Source: an uncultured Paracoccus sp.
Lineage (GTDB): Bacteria; Pseudomonadota; Alphaproteobacteria; Rhodobacterales; Rhodobacteraceae
DNA: 64,000 nucleotides
Assembly (NCBI RefSeq): GCF_937873615.1
Contig: NZ_CALMYP010000023.1
Coordinates: forward strand, 1 to 64,000
Reading direction: 5' to 3'
Below are positions 1 to 11,161 of this stretch, one piece after another (position 1 is the stretch's first letter; each line of letters opens with the position of its first letter). A program made the position numbers and the translations under genes. The notes below the pieces were generated by a model. It worked only from the letters and a program-made list of their open reading frames with translations, made no database searches and had not been told where the DNA came from.

Positions 1-50
1 CAAACTACTTCACCGCCACCGGATATGCATCAAGTTAAAATCGAAATGCT

Positions 51-3255
<3,205 letters not shown>

Positions 3256-3261
3256 GCCATG

Positions 3262-3281
3262 GGCGCCCCCGTTGGGGCGCC
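3262..3281. terminator. Hairpin between convergent katG and btuD
   Basis: An 8-bp all-GC stem (GGCGCCCC / GGGGCGCC) with a 4-nt loop. It fills the 26 bp between the katG stop and the btuD stop. There is no U-tract on either side, so it is terminator-like in position and stability rather than a textbook intrinsic terminator. Confidence 0.5.
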
Positions 3282-4022
3282 TCAGCTCAACACTCGGAGG
3301 GGCTGGAACACCGGCCCTTCCTTCGTTTGTGCGAACTGCCCCTCGATCCCGAAGACGCGGGCCAGAAGGTCGGGGGTCAGCACCTCGGCCGGCGGGCCGT
3401 CGGCGACGATCCGGCCCCGATCCATCATCACCAGCCTTGTGCAATGCCGCGCGGCCAGGCCGAGATCGTGCAACGACGCGATCACGGCGCGGCCTTCCTG
3501 CGCCAGATCCCGGAACAGTTGCATGGTGGCGATCTGATAGGCGGGGTCGAGCCCGGCAATGGGTTCATCCGCCATCAGCACGGGCGTATCCTGCGCCAGT
3601 GCGCGGGCGATCAGGCTGCGGGCAAGCTCTCCTCCCGACAATTCGGTGATGGGGCGATGGCGCAGGGCTTGCAGGCCCATGCGGCTCAGCGCGGCTTCGA
3701 TATGGGCGGGGTCGGCATCGGGGCGGCGATGCGGGATGCGGCCAAGGCGGATAAGGTTTTCGACGCTGACCGGCCAGACCGCTTCGCGCGCTTGCGGCAG
3801 CCATGCGGCGGTCAGCGCACGGCGGGCGGGCGGCAGGGCGGAAAGGGTCGAGGCGCCCTCGGCCGGGATCAGCCCGAGGGCCGCGCGCATCAGCGTCGTC
3901 TTGCCGGCGCCATTGGGGCCGATCAGCCCGACGAACTCCCCACCGCCAAGGGACAGGCTGGCGGTATCGAGGGTGACGCGGGCGCCGCGCCGGACGGTCA
4001 GGTTCCGGATCTCGACCCGCAT
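3282..4022 (-). CDS. btuD: Cobalamin ABC transporter ATPase BtuD
   Basis: A 246-residue ATP-binding subunit of a FecCD/BtuCD-type importer. Walker A is GPNGAGKT (residues 35-42), the Q-loop glutamine is about residue 77, the signature LSGGE is at 128-132 and Walker B VLMADEP at 148-154. It is the last gene of btuB-F-C-D, and its ATG overlaps the btuC stop by one base (TGATG), so the two are translationally coupled. The family also serves haem and siderophore uptake; the upstream cobalamin riboswitch is what assigns it to vitamin B12. Confidence 0.9.
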   Translation of the reverse strand: MRVEIRNLTVRRGARVTLDTASLSLGGGEFVGLIGPNGAGKTTLMRAALGLIPAEGASTLSALPPARRALTAAWLPQAREAVWPVSVENLIRLGRIPHRRPDADPAHIEAALSRMGLQALRHRPITELSGGELARSLIARALAQDTPVLMADEPIAGLDPAYQIATMQLFRDLAQEGRAVIASLHDLGLAARHCTRLVMMDRGRIVADGPPAEVLTPDLLARVFGIEGQFAQTKEGPVFQPLRVLS

Positions 4023-4996
4023 CAGAAACCCCGCCTTTGCCGCCAGATCAGGTGCAGGAAGACCGGCGCGCCGATCAGGGCCATGACCACGCCCAGCTTC
4101 AGGTCGCGCCCCGGCAGCACGACCCGCACCACGATATCGGCGGCCAGCACAAGCGCCGCCCCGCCAAGCGCGGATGCCAGCAGCAGCCGCCCCGGCCTGC
4201 CGCCGACCGCGCCGCGCAGCAGATGCGGCACCACAAGCCCGACAAAGCCCACCGCACCCGCCACCGCCGTCGCCGCCCCGACCATGGCCGCGACCCCCAG
4301 AACGACGCGCAGCCGAAGCCCGCGCAGGTCGATGCCCATCGAGGCCGCTGCGTCCTCCCCCAGCGTCAGCGCATCGAGACCACGGCCCGCGCCCCACAGC
4401 AGGGCCGCGCCTGCCGCCATGACCGGCGCGGCAATGGCGACATGCAGCCAGGACCGGTCGGCCAGCGAGCCCATCATCCAGAACACGATCTCGCCCGCCG
4501 CGAAGGGATTGGGCGAGAGGTTCAGGACCAGCGAGGTCAGCGCCCCGGCGAAGGCGGAAATCGCGACCCCCGCCAGGATCAGCGCCAGCGAACCGCCGCC
4601 CGGCCCGGCCAGCAGCACGATCAGCCCAACCGCGATGCCCGCCCCCGCCAGCGCCGCCATCGGCAGCGCCAGCGCGAAAGCGGCGGCGATGCCGGTCTGC
4701 AGGGCGATCACCGCGCCAAGGGCGGCGGAAGCGGAGACGCCGATCAGCCCCGGCTCGGCCAGCGGGTTGCGCAGATAGCCCTGCATGGCCGCGCCCGACA
4801 GTCCCAGCGAGGCGCCGACCAGCAGCCCCAGCACCGCGCGCGGCGCCCGGATCTCGCGCATTACCAGCCCGAGCGCGCCTTCGCCTGACCACAGCGCCCG
4901 CAGGCTCTCGCCGATCCCGGCATCCGCCGGCCCGATCAGCAGCGAGGCCAGCATCAAGGTCAGGCAAAGAAGGCAAAGCGGCAGCAGCACCCTCAT
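4022..4996 (-). CDS. btuC: Cobalamin ABC transporter permease BtuC
   Basis: A 324-residue, very hydrophobic FecCD-family permease with about ten membrane segments. It carries the family motif around RAPRAVLGLLVGASLGLSGAAMQG (residues about 50-73) and a cytoplasmic coupling region near GIDLRGLRLR. It forms the inner-membrane channel of the B12 importer with BtuD. The start overlaps the btuF stop by 4 bp. Family members for Fe-siderophores look alike, so substrate comes from the riboswitch-controlled context. Confidence 0.9.
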   Translation of the reverse strand: MRVLLPLCLLCLTLMLASLLIGPADAGIGESLRALWSGEGALGLVMREIRAPRAVLGLLVGASLGLSGAAMQGYLRNPLAEPGLIGVSASAALGAVIALQTGIAAAFALALPMAALAGAGIAVGLIVLLAGPGGGSLALILAGVAISAFAGALTSLVLNLSPNPFAAGEIVFWMMGSLADRSWLHVAIAAPVMAAGAALLWGAGRGLDALTLGEDAAASMGIDLRGLRLRVVLGVAAMVGAATAVAGAVGFVGLVVPHLLRGAVGGRPGRLLLASALGGAALVLAADIVVRVVLPGRDLKLGVVMALIGAPVFLHLIWRQRRGF

Positions 4997-5784
4997 TGCG
5001 CCAGCCTCGCGGCGGTGCCGGCGATGGCGGGCAAGCCGCAGATCCAGTCGCGGTCGGGGACGCTGCGCCGCTCGGCCGGGATGGCGGCAAAGGCGGGGTG
5101 ATCGGTGATGCTTTCGGCGCGCGAGGGCGGGTCGTAGCGGCTGCCCGTCACCAGCATCTCGGGCGCGGCCATGACCAATTCTTCCAGCGCCAGATGACCG
5201 CCGGCAAGGCCCAGCCTTTCGGACAGGGGCACCAGCCCGGCCCGTTGCATGACCTCGGCCGACAGGCTGTCAGGTCCGGCGGTCATGCCATTGGCGCCAT
5301 AAGTCGCGGCCAGCCGCGCCGGCCCCGGCGTGATCGCCGCCAGATCGGCATCGAAGCGCGCCAGCACCGCCGCCGCGCGGTCGGGCTGGTCCAGCAACGC
5401 GCCCATCCGGGCGATCTGGTCGCGGATATCGGCGATGGAATTTGCCGGCGGCAGGGTCTCGACCCGAAACCCCAGCTGGCGCAGCATCTCGACCGCCGGG
5501 CCGGTCGACCAGGTTCCGGCAAGAATCAGGTCGGGGGCGTGAAGAAACACCTCCTCGGCGCTGCCGTGATTGAGGGGAAGGCCCCTGGCCTCATCGCTCA
5601 TCAGCGACACGCTCGGGTCAACGGCGAGCCATGAGACCGAGGCAAGCTGCCCCGGCGCCGCGACCAGCATCGCCAGTTGATCGGTGCAGAGGTTCATCGA
5701 CACGACGCGCCGCGGCGCCTCTGCCAGGACCGGGGCCGCCGCGCCCGCGAGCATGATCGCAAGCGCGGCGGCCAGCCTTACCAT
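4993..5784 (-). CDS. btuF: Periplasmic cobalamin-binding protein BtuF
   Basis: A 263-residue substrate-binding protein of the TroA/BtuF fold. Residues 1-21 form a Sec signal peptide ending near VLAEA. The mature start RRVVSMNLCTDQLAMLV is typical of family members paired with FecCD permeases. It would deliver B12 from the outer-membrane receptor to BtuCD. The first 7 bp overlap the end of btuB (ATGGTAA), so it is part of the riboswitch-controlled transcript. Confidence 0.88.
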   Translation of the reverse strand: MVRLAAALAIMLAGAAAPVLAEAPRRVVSMNLCTDQLAMLVAAPGQLASVSWLAVDPSVSLMSDEARGLPLNHGSAEEVFLHAPDLILAGTWSTGPAVEMLRQLGFRVETLPPANSIADIRDQIARMGALLDQPDRAAAVLARFDADLAAITPGPARLAATYGANGMTAGPDSLSAEVMQRAGLVPLSERLGLAGGHLALEELVMAAPEMLVTGSRYDPPSRAESITDHPAFAAIPAERRSVPDRDWICGLPAIAGTAARLAQ

Positions 5785-7646
5785 TTCGCGTTCAACCCCA
5801 GATAGGCGGTGCGGCCACGCGCCGGATAGCCCCAGGCATCGGCATAACCTTCGTCGAACAGGTTCGTCACCCGCCCGGTCAGCCGCACCCGGTCGGTCAG
5901 GTCATAGCCGGCGGCCATGTTGACCACGGTGTAATCCGGCAGTTCGGTCACCGCATAGGTGCCCCAGCCTTCGGCGTCGTAATTCCCGGCCACATAGGTC
6001 ACGTCGCCCGAGACGCTGCCGCGCCCTTCTGCGAACAGATAGGTCGCGTTCAGGCCGAACTGGTGGCGCGGGCGGCGGATTTCGACGCTGCCATCGGGGT
6101 TTCTGGCGTGCAGATAGGTGTAATCGGCCCCGAGGCTGAGGCTGTCGCTGGCCTGCCAGTTGCCGGCGATCTCGACGCCCCGGCGTTTGCTGGTGCCGTC
6201 CTGATTATAGTAATTGGTGCCATCGGGCAGGGTCACGCCGGACCAGGTGATCTCGTTTTTCAGATCCTCGCGGAACAGGGTCAGGTCGACCACGGCGCGC
6301 CCGTCAAGCAGCGTCGCCTCGACGCCCAGATCGAAGCTGCGGTTTTCCTCGGGCGTCAGGTCCGGGTTGCCGACATAGCCCCAGCCGCCGAAAAGCTCGG
6401 CATAGGCGGGGTTGACGACGCCGCGCCCGGCCGAGGCATGGAGCCGCAAGGGCGCGTTCGGCATCTGCCAGCTTAGCCCGAGCGACCAGGTGGTGGCGTC
6501 CTTGAAGACATCGTTATTATCGTGGCGCAGGCCAAGCTGGACATCCAGCCCATTGGCGAAGGCACCGCGATATTCGACGATGGCGGAATCCGAGCGGCGA
6601 TTCTGGCTCGTCGCAAGGCTGTTCTCGTCCTTGCGGTGTTCCAGCCCGAAGGCGACGGTCTGGGTTGCGGCATCGACAGTGCCGTCGACGCCGTAGACGG
6701 CGCGGTATTTCCACAGATCGGTGCGCGCCTCGGTCCGGGTCCATTGGTGATCGTCATATTCGTAGCGGGTCTGATCGTAAGACAGGCGGTGGTTCAGCCG
6801 TCCGTCCAGGGTCTCGGCCTCAAGCCAAAGCTGGCCGCCGCGTTCCACCCGGTCGGCGCGGTTGTCGCTGTCCTGAAGATAGTCGTCCGGGCCGGTCGCC
6901 GCCCAGCTTACCCCGTCATATTCGTATGTCTCGTCGGCGCGGCGCAGGTTGACGCCGGCGCTCAGCCAGTCTGTCAGCGCGTAATCGGCCGCGAACTGCA
7001 CCGAGGAACGCCGCAGCCCGTCATCGTCGCCGCCGCTGCCCGAGATGTCATAGCCGTGATCGTTGCGGCGGCTGAAATTCAGCGCCACCCCGCCGCGCGC
7101 GCTGCGCTGGCTGAGATGGGCGTAACCCGACCAGCCATCGCCATATTCGACCCCGACCCGGGCCTGCCGGCCCTCGCCCCCCTTGTCGGTGACGATATTG
7201 ATCACCCCGGCCGAGGCATCGGCGCCGAAGAAGACCGATTGCGGGCCGCGCAGAACCTCGATCCGCTCGATATTGGCGGTCGAGAGGCCCGAGAAGTAAT
7301 ATTCCTGATCGCCGGCGGCGGCGCGGATGCCGTCGATCAGCACCAGCGTGTGATTGCCCTCAGCCCCGCGAATGCGGATCTGGGTATTGCTTTCGCCCGA
7401 GGCGCTGACGGCGACGCCCGGCACCTGGCGCAGCGCGTCCTGAACGGTGGCGATGCCGCGTTCCTCGATTTCCCTGGCGGTCAGGACGGTATTGGCGCGG
7501 CCATAGGCCTGCGCCTCGATCGGGGTCAGCCCGGCATCGAGATAGAGAGGGTCGAGCTGGATGGTATCGGCTTCCTGCGCCAGAGCGGCGACGGGAAGGG
7601 CAGTAAAGCAAAGCAAAAAGGCAAGGCGCATTGGCATGTCTTTCAT
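5778..7646 (-). CDS. btuB: TonB-dependent vitamin B12 receptor BtuB
   Basis: An outer-membrane beta-barrel receptor of about 620 residues. A signal peptide (MRLAFLLCFTALPVAALAQ) is followed by a TonB-box-like stretch (DTIQLDPLYL) and a plug domain with IRIRGAEGNHTLVLIDG and the LRGPQSVFFG motif. The rest is the barrel, ending in an aromatic residue (...LGLNAKW). The ATG at 7646 is used; ATGs at 7637 and 7631 are alternatives, and an in-frame TTG lies at 7655. The cobalamin riboswitch about 120 bp upstream identifies the substrate. First gene of btuBFCD. Confidence 0.93.
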   Translation of the reverse strand: MKDMPMRLAFLLCFTALPVAALAQEADTIQLDPLYLDAGLTPIEAQAYGRANTVLTAREIEERGIATVQDALRQVPGVAVSASGESNTQIRIRGAEGNHTLVLIDGIRAAAGDQEYYFSGLSTANIERIEVLRGPQSVFFGADASAGVINIVTDKGGEGRQARVGVEYGDGWSGYAHLSQRSARGGVALNFSRRNDHGYDISGSGGDDDGLRRSSVQFAADYALTDWLSAGVNLRRADETYEYDGVSWAATGPDDYLQDSDNRADRVERGGQLWLEAETLDGRLNHRLSYDQTRYEYDDHQWTRTEARTDLWKYRAVYGVDGTVDAATQTVAFGLEHRKDENSLATSQNRRSDSAIVEYRGAFANGLDVQLGLRHDNNDVFKDATTWSLGLSWQMPNAPLRLHASAGRGVVNPAYAELFGGWGYVGNPDLTPEENRSFDLGVEATLLDGRAVVDLTLFREDLKNEITWSGVTLPDGTNYYNQDGTSKRRGVEIAGNWQASDSLSLGADYTYLHARNPDGSVEIRRPRHQFGLNATYLFAEGRGSVSGDVTYVAGNYDAEGWGTYAVTELPDYTVVNMAAGYDLTDRVRLTGRVTNLFDEGYADAWGYPARGRTAYLGLNAKW

Positions 7647-7681
7647 TTGGCCCAAGGGAAACAGGGCCGGTCAAGAGAATG

Positions 7682-7728
7682 CCTGCGGGTGATCCGCAGG
7701 GGTGAAACATCACCGCTGCGGTCCTGCC
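7682..7728 (-). promoter_or_regulatory. Likely expression platform of the B12 riboswitch
   Basis: Between the aptamer and btuB is a 7-bp hairpin (CCTGCGG 7682-7688 / CCGCAGG 7694-7700, plus-strand letters). A CTGCGG copy near 7716-7721 could pair instead with the 7694-7699 arm. A small GGTGA/TCACC stem (about 7701-7714) lies between. Such exclusive pairings are how these riboswitches gate transcription or translation. No clear U-tract follows, so the mechanism is not decided. Confidence 0.45.
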
Positions 7729-7767
7729 GCTTCCTTGGCGCGCCCCGCACCACGGAAAGGGTGAATG

Positions 7768-7936
7768 CCCGGGCAGGTCTCCTGGCTTGCGGGTCTCGGC
7801 TTCGCCGGCCTTCCCGGTTTCCCAGTGGCACGAATGGCGTCACTCTCCGCCTACAGTTGCGGGGGCAGCCACGGCCACGACCCGAAGGCCGATCCCGTGT
7901 TCCCTTTTCACCGACGCGCGAGCGCCGGAACCTGAG
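7768..7936 (-). ncRNA. Cobalamin riboswitch
   Basis: Read on the minus strand, this leader has the hallmarks of the AdoCbl riboswitch in order: AAAAGGGAACACGG, a GC hairpin, the B12 box region GCCCCCGCAACTGTAGGCGG, GCCACTGGGAAACCGGGAAGG, and AGCCAGGAGACCTGCC. It lies directly upstream of btuB. When B12 binds, expression of btuBFCD should fall. The boundaries are approximate because the outer P1 stem was paired only by eye. Confidence 0.95.
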
Positions 7937-7991
7937 CACCGCCTGAATGACCGCTGTCGAAGCGCGGGTCAAGAGGCCGTCGCCTTGAACC

Positions 7992-8984
7992 TCAGTCTAT
8001 GGGCAGTTGGGAATTGGCCGGCGCGAGTGTCGCAATACGGGCGGCGAGGCCTCGCATCTTCTCGACCTCGTTCAGATCGGCGGCAAGGATGCGGGCCAGT
8101 TCATGTCCCGGATCGACATCCTCGAACCTGCCGCGCGCATGTAGGTCCCAGGCGGCGATGCGGAACAGATGCGCATGCTGACTGATCCCGAAGCCGGCGC
8201 AGCGCAGAGCGGTCTTTCGGACAATGCGGTCAAAATCCTCGGCGCCGATCTGTGTGACCAGTTGCGGAAAAGCGGCGTTCATCTGCGCGACAAGCTGATC
8301 CTCGCCAACCTGCGACCGGGTTGCTTTCAGCGCCGCCAGTTCGTCCGTGCCCAGTCGGAACGGCCGGATGGGGCGGGCAGGCCCTGCGGGGATTGGCCCG
8401 GCACGATAGGCGCGCAGCCGGTCCGGGACACCATCCGGCACCAGGATTGCATCGATCAGGCCACCTTCGCGGGGGGAAAACCAGTGCCAGCGGTCCTCGG
8501 CCCGGGCGATGGCATCGAAATAGGCAATGGCGGCGGGCGGGTCCCAGAACCGGAAAAGGCAGGGCCGCCCCTCGGCCTCGGCATGCAGAAAGCGCCGGAA
8601 ATGCCGGCGGAGCGGGTTCAGCCCGAGGCTGGACAGAAGAAGGATACCATGCAGCACCCGCGGCTTGGCGGTCAGGTCGTCTGGGCCGCCCAGCAAGGCC
8701 TGCAATTGCGAAAGCTCGCCATTCAGGCTGACCAGATAGGGCGCGACATCGCGCAGCTTCTGGGCTGCCTTGCTGCCGTCGAAAAGGCTCAGGGCTGCCG
8801 CCCCCGACGCCTTGATCCGGGCGGGCAGACCCGGCAGGCGCGCCGCGTCCAGAAGGGCGGTGATCGAACCGGGCCGCCCGGCCAAGCCGGGAAGTTCACC
8901 AAAGGTGACGATATCCGTATCAGCGATCGACAAGAGACCTGCCTTCACAACCTCCGGGCGTTCCGGAACCACATCCACTTTCAA
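7992..8984 (-). CDS. DUF4123 domain protein (type VI effector chaperone family)
   Basis: About 330 residues. The middle carries the DUF4123 pattern: an LFDG-like start, APYLVSLNGELSQL, LLLSSLGLNPLRRHFRRFLHAEAEG, then CLFRFWDPP. DUF4123 (Tap/TEC) proteins load effectors onto VgrG spikes of type VI secretion systems. The C-terminal third is an extra region with RRHFRRFL-independent charged helices that I do not recognise. The frame opens at a TTG (8984); GTG at 8978 is an alternative, and no good ribosome site is seen for either. No VgrG, Hcp or effector gene is next to it in this window, which is unusual. It is divergent from the Sel1-repeat gene. Confidence 0.75.
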   Translation of the reverse strand: MKVDVVPERPEVVKAGLLSIADTDIVTFGELPGLAGRPGSITALLDAARLPGLPARIKASGAAALSLFDGSKAAQKLRDVAPYLVSLNGELSQLQALLGGPDDLTAKPRVLHGILLLSSLGLNPLRRHFRRFLHAEAEGRPCLFRFWDPPAAIAYFDAIARAEDRWHWFSPREGGLIDAILVPDGVPDRLRAYRAGPIPAGPARPIRPFRLGTDELAALKATRSQVGEDQLVAQMNAAFPQLVTQIGAEDFDRIVRKTALRCAGFGISQHAHLFRIAAWDLHARGRFEDVDPGHELARILAADLNEVEKMRGLAARIATLAPANSQLPID

Positions 8985-9120
8985 CTAAAGGTAACGATTG
9001 TTCAAACCCTTCATCGGCAGAATCGCCGGATCGCATTAAGAAAGGCCCCGCCACATGGCCTTGCAAATCCGGGCGACCTGCCCTTTCTTGGCGGCGAACC
9101 GTTATCAGAGGATTTTCAGC

Positions 9121-10815
9121 ATGAGTTCGATTGCCCGCAAGATTGCCTCGGGAACCGCCTTGTCGATGATCATGGCAGGCACGGCTTCGGCTCAGACCGA
9201 CCCCGCCTATCGCGCGCCGCTGGACGATGCTGCAGGCACCATCAACGCGATCTCGTTCCTGCCACTGGCACTTTTGACCGCCATCGTAATGGGTGGGGCG
9301 GGTGCCGCGTCTGCGGCGGGAGATGAAGGTCAGGGCTTTTCCGCTGCAACCGTGGCCGAAGCACTGGCGCGGGTTGCGGTGTCCTATGGCCGTGTCGTGG
9401 CCGATATCCGCTATGGCGCGCTGGAGGCCGACAGCGCGCGCGGATCGCTGGTGATGCGCGACCTTCAGATCGACGGGATCGGCGATTACGAGAACTGTTC
9501 GATCACGCTCGGCAAGCTGGAAGTGTCCGGCCTCAGCTTCTGGGGGGCCGAGGATCTGCGCAGCCGGTTCGAGGCCTCGGATCTGGCCATTGCCACCAAT
9601 TGCTTCGGCCCCAATGCCGCGATGATCGGCATGGTCACGGGCGGACCGACGATTCCGCTGGAATCGCTGGTCATCGACGCACGCCAGATCTCAGGCAGCG
9701 GTGCGGCAACCTTCGATATCGAGGCGGTCAGCCCCGGCATTGCCCGGATCGAAGGCAGCGCCGATTTCGCCTATGTCGCCCTCTCGATGCCCGGCCTGCT
9801 GGAGGAAATCTCCGGGCAGAGCAATCCTTACGATGTCAACGATCCGACTTTCGACAAGGACGGCAACCTGATCCAGCCGGGCATGGGGCCGTCCCAGCCC
9901 GAGGCCGGTCTGCGCGGCCAGTTGCGCGCGGCCCATCTCACCGCCGAGAATCTCGGTCTGTGGGAGCGTCTGAAACCGCTGATGCCGCCCGACATGATCG
10001 GTCCGGAGGCGGTACAGGGCGTCGTCACCGCCGAGCCGGGGACCGAGCTTCGCACCACCGAGGAGGCACTGGCCGGGGTTTTGACGAATTTCATCGCCCA
10101 GCCCGGACTGGTCACCGCCGAGATACGCCCCGGCGAGCCCATCACCTTCGATACCACCCGATGGCTCACCCCCGAGGAGGCGGTGGTCCAGTTGCAACCC
10201 GTCTTCACCAATGCCCGGCCGACGCCGCCCCTGCCGCTGATCGCGGCGCCGGACAGCCTCGACGATCCGCTGGCCCTTGGCCTGGCCCTGGCCGAGGGGC
10301 GCGGTCTGCCGCAGAACAGCCGCCGCGCCATCGAGGTGCTGAGCCCACTTGAAGACAATGCCGAAGCCATGCTGACCGTCGCCCGGCTGAGCACCGATAC
10401 CGATCCCGCCAGCGCCTATGCCCATGCCCAGAAGGCCGCCGTTCTTGGTGACAGTTCTGCGCCCGCGGCGCTCGACCGGATCGAGGGACGTATTGCGACG
10501 GCGGACCTGCTCGCCGCGCAAGCGCCGGCAGACTCGGATGTCCCGGCGGATGCCTTCGACACCGTCGCGAAACTGCGTGATCTCGCCTATGCCTATGCAG
10601 AGGGTAAGGGCGTTCCGCGCAGCTATCTGCTGGCGCGCCGACTGGCCGGTTCGGCTGCGGCGGCGGGCGACGGGCAGGCGGCGTCGCTGATCGCGCGGCT
10701 GGACAGCCGGTTCGGTGACGATGCCGACTGGATCGCCGCCCGCGATGCGGCGGCCGATCAGGCGCTGGAAGACTGGACCGCACAGGACCTTGCCGCGCGC
10801 TTTTCCGCCCGGTGA
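9121..10815 (+). CDS. Exported Sel1-repeat protein of unknown function
   Basis: 564 residues from the ATG at 9121, chosen because it places a signal peptide (residues 1 to about 27, ending GTASAQ) at the N-terminus. A second hydrophobic alanine/glycine stretch follows near residues 50-65. The N-terminal half looks beta-rich (repeated short strands, LVMRDLQIDGIGDYENCSI) and is not a family I can name. The C-terminal half has at least two Sel1-like (TPR-type) units: DPLALGLALAEGRGLPQNSRRA and LAYAYAEGKGVPRSYLLARR. Sel1 repeats bind protein partners. It is divergent from the DUF4123 gene, so a link to secretion is possible but unproven. Confidence 0.7.
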   Translation: MSSIARKIASGTALSMIMAGTASAQTDPAYRAPLDDAAGTINAISFLPLALLTAIVMGGAGAASAAGDEGQGFSAATVAEALARVAVSYGRVVADIRYGALEADSARGSLVMRDLQIDGIGDYENCSITLGKLEVSGLSFWGAEDLRSRFEASDLAIATNCFGPNAAMIGMVTGGPTIPLESLVIDARQISGSGAATFDIEAVSPGIARIEGSADFAYVALSMPGLLEEISGQSNPYDVNDPTFDKDGNLIQPGMGPSQPEAGLRGQLRAAHLTAENLGLWERLKPLMPPDMIGPEAVQGVVTAEPGTELRTTEEALAGVLTNFIAQPGLVTAEIRPGEPITFDTTRWLTPEEAVVQLQPVFTNARPTPPLPLIAAPDSLDDPLALGLALAEGRGLPQNSRRAIEVLSPLEDNAEAMLTVARLSTDTDPASAYAHAQKAAVLGDSSAPAALDRIEGRIATADLLAAQAPADSDVPADAFDTVAKLRDLAYAYAEGKGVPRSYLLARRLAGSAAAAGDGQAASLIARLDSRFGDDADWIAARDAAADQALEDWTAQDLAARFSAR

Positions 10816-11161
10816 AGACCCCTGATCCCGGCCGCGCCTTTCGGGGCGGGCCGGGAAATACGCCCCCAACGCGCCCTTTCTCAAGCGGCTGCGGGGTGGC
10901 AATCGCCTGTTGGCGCGGATCGCGGGCAAACGGTTAAGGATCAACGCCCAATGGGTAGCTTCCCCTCTCCCCCCCCGGCGGGGGTATTCTGCAATCGCAC
11001 CCGGCAGCCAAGTGGTTCTCTGAAGCTGTGCAGCGGGCTGGGAATGAATCGTCAGCATACGTCTCGCAAACGTTAGCTGCGCTTCCCCTGCCTTTGCACC
11101 AGTTCCGCGATTCACAGTGGCTTGTCGCGTGCAACGTGAAGCAACGGGGAAGGGCATCATC
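10816..11161. other. 346-bp gap with terminator-like hairpin
   Basis: After the Sel1 gene a long GC hairpin (TCCCGGCC 10826-10833 / GGCCGGGA 10849-10856, with inner CGCC/GGCG pairing) could end transcription, although no U-run follows. The remainder should hold the promoter of the Hint gene at 11162. I see no credible gene here. Confidence 0.5.

Noticed and set aside
7992-8984. Evidence for a type VI secretion locus
   Set aside because: Only DUF4123 is present; no vgrG, hcp, paar or tss gene in the window.
10934-11134. A 66-codon minus-strand frame in the gap before the Hint gene
   Set aside because: No ribosome site or recognisable product.
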